NCBI GenBank assembly: GCA_016987375.1
Contig: PJRA01000011.1
Location: 2,231,878-2,242,297 of the forward strand
Direction of reading: 5' to 3'
Length of the DNA: 10,420 bases
Source: Brachionus koreanus
Taxonomy: Eukaryota; Rotifera; Eurotatoria; Ploima; Brachionidae
Position 1 is the stretch's first letter. Each line of letters begins with the position of its first letter. The notes beneath the pieces were generated by a model. It was not told the origin of the DNA. It saw only the letters and a program-made list of their open reading frames with translations, and did no database searches. Positions 7,096 through 10,420 of this stretch are shown here, piece by piece. A program made the translations under genes and the position numbers.

Positions 7096-10000
7096 TCAGA
7101 TAATCAGAAACATTTATTTTAAAAAGTAAAATTGATCATTTTTATTTTTAAATTTAGGGTTTAGAAATGATTTTTTATTTTATAAGTAAATTTTTTTTCT
7201 AAAGTTTAATTAGTTATAAAAATATATGATTTTGTGTCCTTAAAACGCTTAAAAAAATGAGATAACCTTCTCAATTTAATATAAAATTTTCCAAATTTTA
7301 ATATTTTTTGCTCCAAATTTAAGATTAAATTTTTTATTTAATAAAAAAATAGTTTTTTAGTTTTCTTATATTAATTTTTCTTGTTGTCTGTTAAAATCAT
7401 AATTTACATTTCATTAATATTCTAGTTATAAAATACAATGTAAATTTATTCTTACAAATTTTAAAATTTTTTTTTTGCTTCATTATAAAAAAAAATAACT
7501 AAAAATTTTTATTAGAATATTTTAATAATTAGAAAACTTATAAATTCGATGAAACTCTTTAATAATTATATTTTATTTACTATGCTGAATTTTTTTCTCT
7601 ATATTTTCTTTTTAATTTTTTCAAGAATTTTATTGTAAATCAATTTTATTTTCATTTATTTTAGATTTGGAGGATTTTATCTTAAACAATCAATTCATGT
7701 TAGTTGGTTTTAATTTTTGTCTTTAGAACAAGTCAGATTTGAAATAATTAAAAAATTTAAAATTAATATTTATTCTAATTCAAGAGTTAATCTTCATCTA
7801 TTTAAACTAAAAATATTAGTAATATAAATTATGATTTATTTACAAATTTGAGAAACCATTAAAAAGTCTATCTTTATAAATATACCTAAATAAATTTATA
7901 GACTGCAATTACATAATCATTTCTGAGACACAAGAGACAAAATACGGTGTCAATCATTTAAATATGAATATATCACAGCTATTTGAATCTTAAAGTCAAG
8001 TACTTTCATAAATTTCATACTTAATAATTTAATAAATCAACATTTTTATCTATAAAATATGTCTGAAGAGAGACTTGAAATTTACAATTTATTAAACATG
8101 TTTCTGCGCCTGAACTATTATGTAGACATTTGTTCAAGTAGTAGGCTGACTGTTAACGTATTTAAAGTAATTACATGACTATGTTTCGTGATTTTGAAAC
8201 AAAGTGATAAGCTTTTTTACCAAATGAAATTAGATATTTTTTTTCTGTTTGAGATATAAAAAATAAAATTTATGGACGAATTTTTTAATTAATTTGAAAC
8301 TGCTTATTAAGCACTTTTTTTCAATATGAGCTACTAAACAGTTTATATCAATTGCTTTTTTAATTAGATAAATTTTAATATTTTCAATCTTTGTTCTAAG
8401 ATTTAGTCTGAGTTAATAGTTTCTTAGATAAAATTTTACTCATTTAAATCAGTCCGAATGTCAAAATAGGAAAAACTAATCTAACTTTTCTAAGCTAATG
8501 CTATTTAAAAAACCAAAACAAAGAATCGAATACAAATAAACATACAATCAAGCGGTGATGTATATTTTTTTTTCTATGTTATTTATAGAGCATATTGGCA
8601 TTGTAAAGGTTTGAAAAATAGCGAATGATTTATATCATATTTTTTTTTGTATAATTACACAACTCTATGGTTAGCTAATAATTGATATTATTATGTAAAC
8701 CTAATTTCTTCACCTCATAATTTTAGGTTTATAATCTGTTTTATTTAGAAATGGTAAATACTTCTATCGCAAGCTTTTTTACTACTTTTTTTTATTTTTA
8801 AAACCAAATAGGGCTTTTTACTACTTTAATAAACCTTAGTATTAGTTTTTTTAAATTTGTTTTTATTTTATTTTTAAAATAATCGAGTCTTTTGTTGATT
8901 TGGTCACTAATACTTTTTGTCGTTTTGATATTAGAACTAAGCGGAAATATAATTAAGCATACTCAATTTATTAATCTAAGAACTATCAAGAGTTTTTTAA
9001 ATTTATTTTACCTTGATATTTAATTAGTCATAATTTTAATTCTAACAAGTATTAAGCTGCTCTTTAAGAGAAAAAAATTTCAAATATTTTCAAATTAGTT
9101 TTTATTAGAAAATATTTCAAACAACTCTTCAAAATATATAGAAAATATTCGAATATAATTAAATTAGGTAGGATAATTTTGCATCAATAAAATTCATAAA
9201 ATCGAACCATTTTAAATGAATAAAATCAAGGCCATTTTTTTATGTTCAGATAAAATTAATTAATTCTAAAAATCAACTTATCAATGATCTTTTCTGTTAT
9301 TTAATAGCAAACTTTATCAACAAATTAAGTATTTTGCTATCTTGTATAAATAGAGTAAATGAGATTTTAATAAATTAAAATCTGTTGCTTTGGGAAACGT
9401 AATTGTATGCATGCTAATTTGAGATCAAAAATAAACAGAATTGTTTTCCATCGCTTTCAAATGATCACGTTTAGGTCTTTTAAATTCAACCAATTTTTTA
9501 AATCACAAGTAATTTAATAATAAAATTGATAAGATCAATGATGAAAATTAATAATTTTTAAAATGAGCTCAACGACTAGTTACGCGCTGGCTACTTAAGA
9601 ATCTTTACTTAACAAAAAATAATTTTCAAATTTATTTTTTTAAATCTGTTTAAAATCGTTTCACCACTTCTCTTGCTAATTTGTTCAATTATTTTATCAC
9701 CCTATTTGTAAAAAGTCCAATCTTGTATTTCTAAAATTTCTAACAGGTTGTTTCTCAAAACTAAAACTTGTTTTTTTTTTAAGCAAATATTAATTCATTT
9801 TATGAAAATATTCTTTTGACAATGATTAGAGAAATGACGCAAGAAGTTACATGACTGTAGATTAAATAATCAAATTTTTACACTTTTAAAAAAAAAATTA
9901 ATTTTATTTATATCTTTCATAGATATTTAATTATTTGTGTTTTGTTATCATGCTATTTTTCTCAAATTTTTAATATTTAGAAACTGGAGCTTCAAGTAAA

Positions 10001-10378
10001 AATTTTTTAAAAGCTAAAAAATTAAGTTTTAAGTGCTAAAATTTATTAAATTATTTTTAGTTAATTGAATTAAGTTATTCAATATTCTTTTATTTTCTAG
10101 CTTAAAAATATTTCACCATCTCTTTTCCAGTTTTTTTATTTTAATTAGTGTCTGTATTTTTTGATCTTGGATTTCTTAAGAGTTTTTAAATAGATATATT
10201 CTTCTTCTTTGTGTTCTTTTGATTATTAATTTAAATGAAATTTTTTTATCAATTATTAATATTAATTGAATTAATTTTTTTTTCAAATATTTCAAAACTC
10301 GTTCAACTATCACTCAAATATCAATTACTTAAATTTTTCTTGTAAGCAACTTTATTTTTTTTATGTTTTGTACATTCT
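7096..10378. other. Gene-free AT-rich stretch of about 3.3 kb
   Basis: No frame reaches 60 codons and none resembles a known protein. The longest readable piece noted is a 39-codon ATG frame at 8059-8178, which is within chance. An inverted repeat TAAACCTAA (8696-8704) / TTAGGTTTA (8723-8731) and a short direct repeat GCTTTTTACTACTTT (8773-8788 with one extra T, and 8813-8827) are present. A lone GC-richer patch with several CG pairs lies at about 9565-9592. I see no RNA gene. Confidence 0.6.
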
Positions 10379-10420
10379 TTAACACTCAAAAACCGGATGA
10401 CCCTTTTATTTAAATCTTTT
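10379..10420 (+). mobile_element. piggyBac-like terminus, copy 2, cut by window end
   Basis: TTAACACTCAAAAACCGGA (10379-10397) repeats the terminus at 961 with one change in 19, in the same orientation, and GACCCTTTT follows at 10399-10407. Because it reads inward to the right, the body of this copy, if any, lies beyond the window. It is a separate insertion from the first copy, not its other end, because transposon ends should be inverted. Its intactness cannot be judged. Confidence 0.5.

Noticed and set aside
7921..7992. Open frame ending at 7992 with NYIIISETQETKYG
   Set aside because: It lacks an early start codon or splice sites and is short enough to be chance.
8059..8178. 39-codon small protein on the + strand
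   Set aside because: The length is within chance for this composition and there is no domain, conservation evidence or nearby signal. Transcript data would be needed to reopen it.
8605..8635. FLYWCH-like fragment (AYWHCK)
   Set aside because: Only six residues, and the second half of the zinc finger is missing.
1..10420. CRISPR array, bacterial operon, rRNA, or tandem satellite
   Set aside because: No regularly spaced repeats, no ribosome-binding sites or operon-like packing, and no rRNA-like conserved sequence were seen.

Overview
The window looks like AT-rich nuclear DNA from an invertebrate animal. The evidence is one intact eukaryotic gene for a HIT-type zinc-finger protein (ZNHIT2 family), decayed non-LTR retrotransposon (LINE) and piggyBac-like sequence, AATAAA-type 3' processing signals, and long gene-poor stretches rich in A and T runs. 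There is no bacterial gene organisation. A monogonont rotifer such as Brachionus would fit the base composition and the gene style, but nothing in the sequence proves a taxon.

Layout. 1-628: AT-rich, with a small GC-richer island at about 394-462. 629-823: a decayed LINE reverse-transcriptase C-terminal fragment on the + strand. 961-1688: probable remnant of a piggyBac-like DNA transposon. It has a TTAA-headed terminus, a subterminal hairpin, and a transposase N-terminus split by a one-base frame change and ended by a stop codon. 1853-3103: an intact, intronless ZNHIT2-like gene, preceded by a tiny upstream ORF and followed at once by AATAAA. 3104-6510: about 3.4 kb with no recognisable gene, only AT-rich hairpins. 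6511-7095: a small island of coding-like sequence (a 50-codon + strand ORF with a GC-rich core, and a - strand ORF for a basic, zipper-like peptide), possibly exons or remains of an unknown gene. 7096-10378: another gene-free AT-rich stretch. 10379-10420: a second piggyBac-like terminus in the same orientation as the first, cut by the window end.

The only gene whose role can be named is the ZNHIT2 homologue. In animals this family works with the RUVBL1/RUVBL2 AAA+ ATPases and helps assemble the U5 snRNP. The neighbouring transposon remains do not cooperate with it, although the piggyBac remnant ends only about 165 bp before its start codon and so may overlap its promoter. I found no convincing new multi-gene system. 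The best leads are the 6511-7095 island, the paired TTAA-headed termini, and the LINE relic that is visible only by translating through its stop codons.
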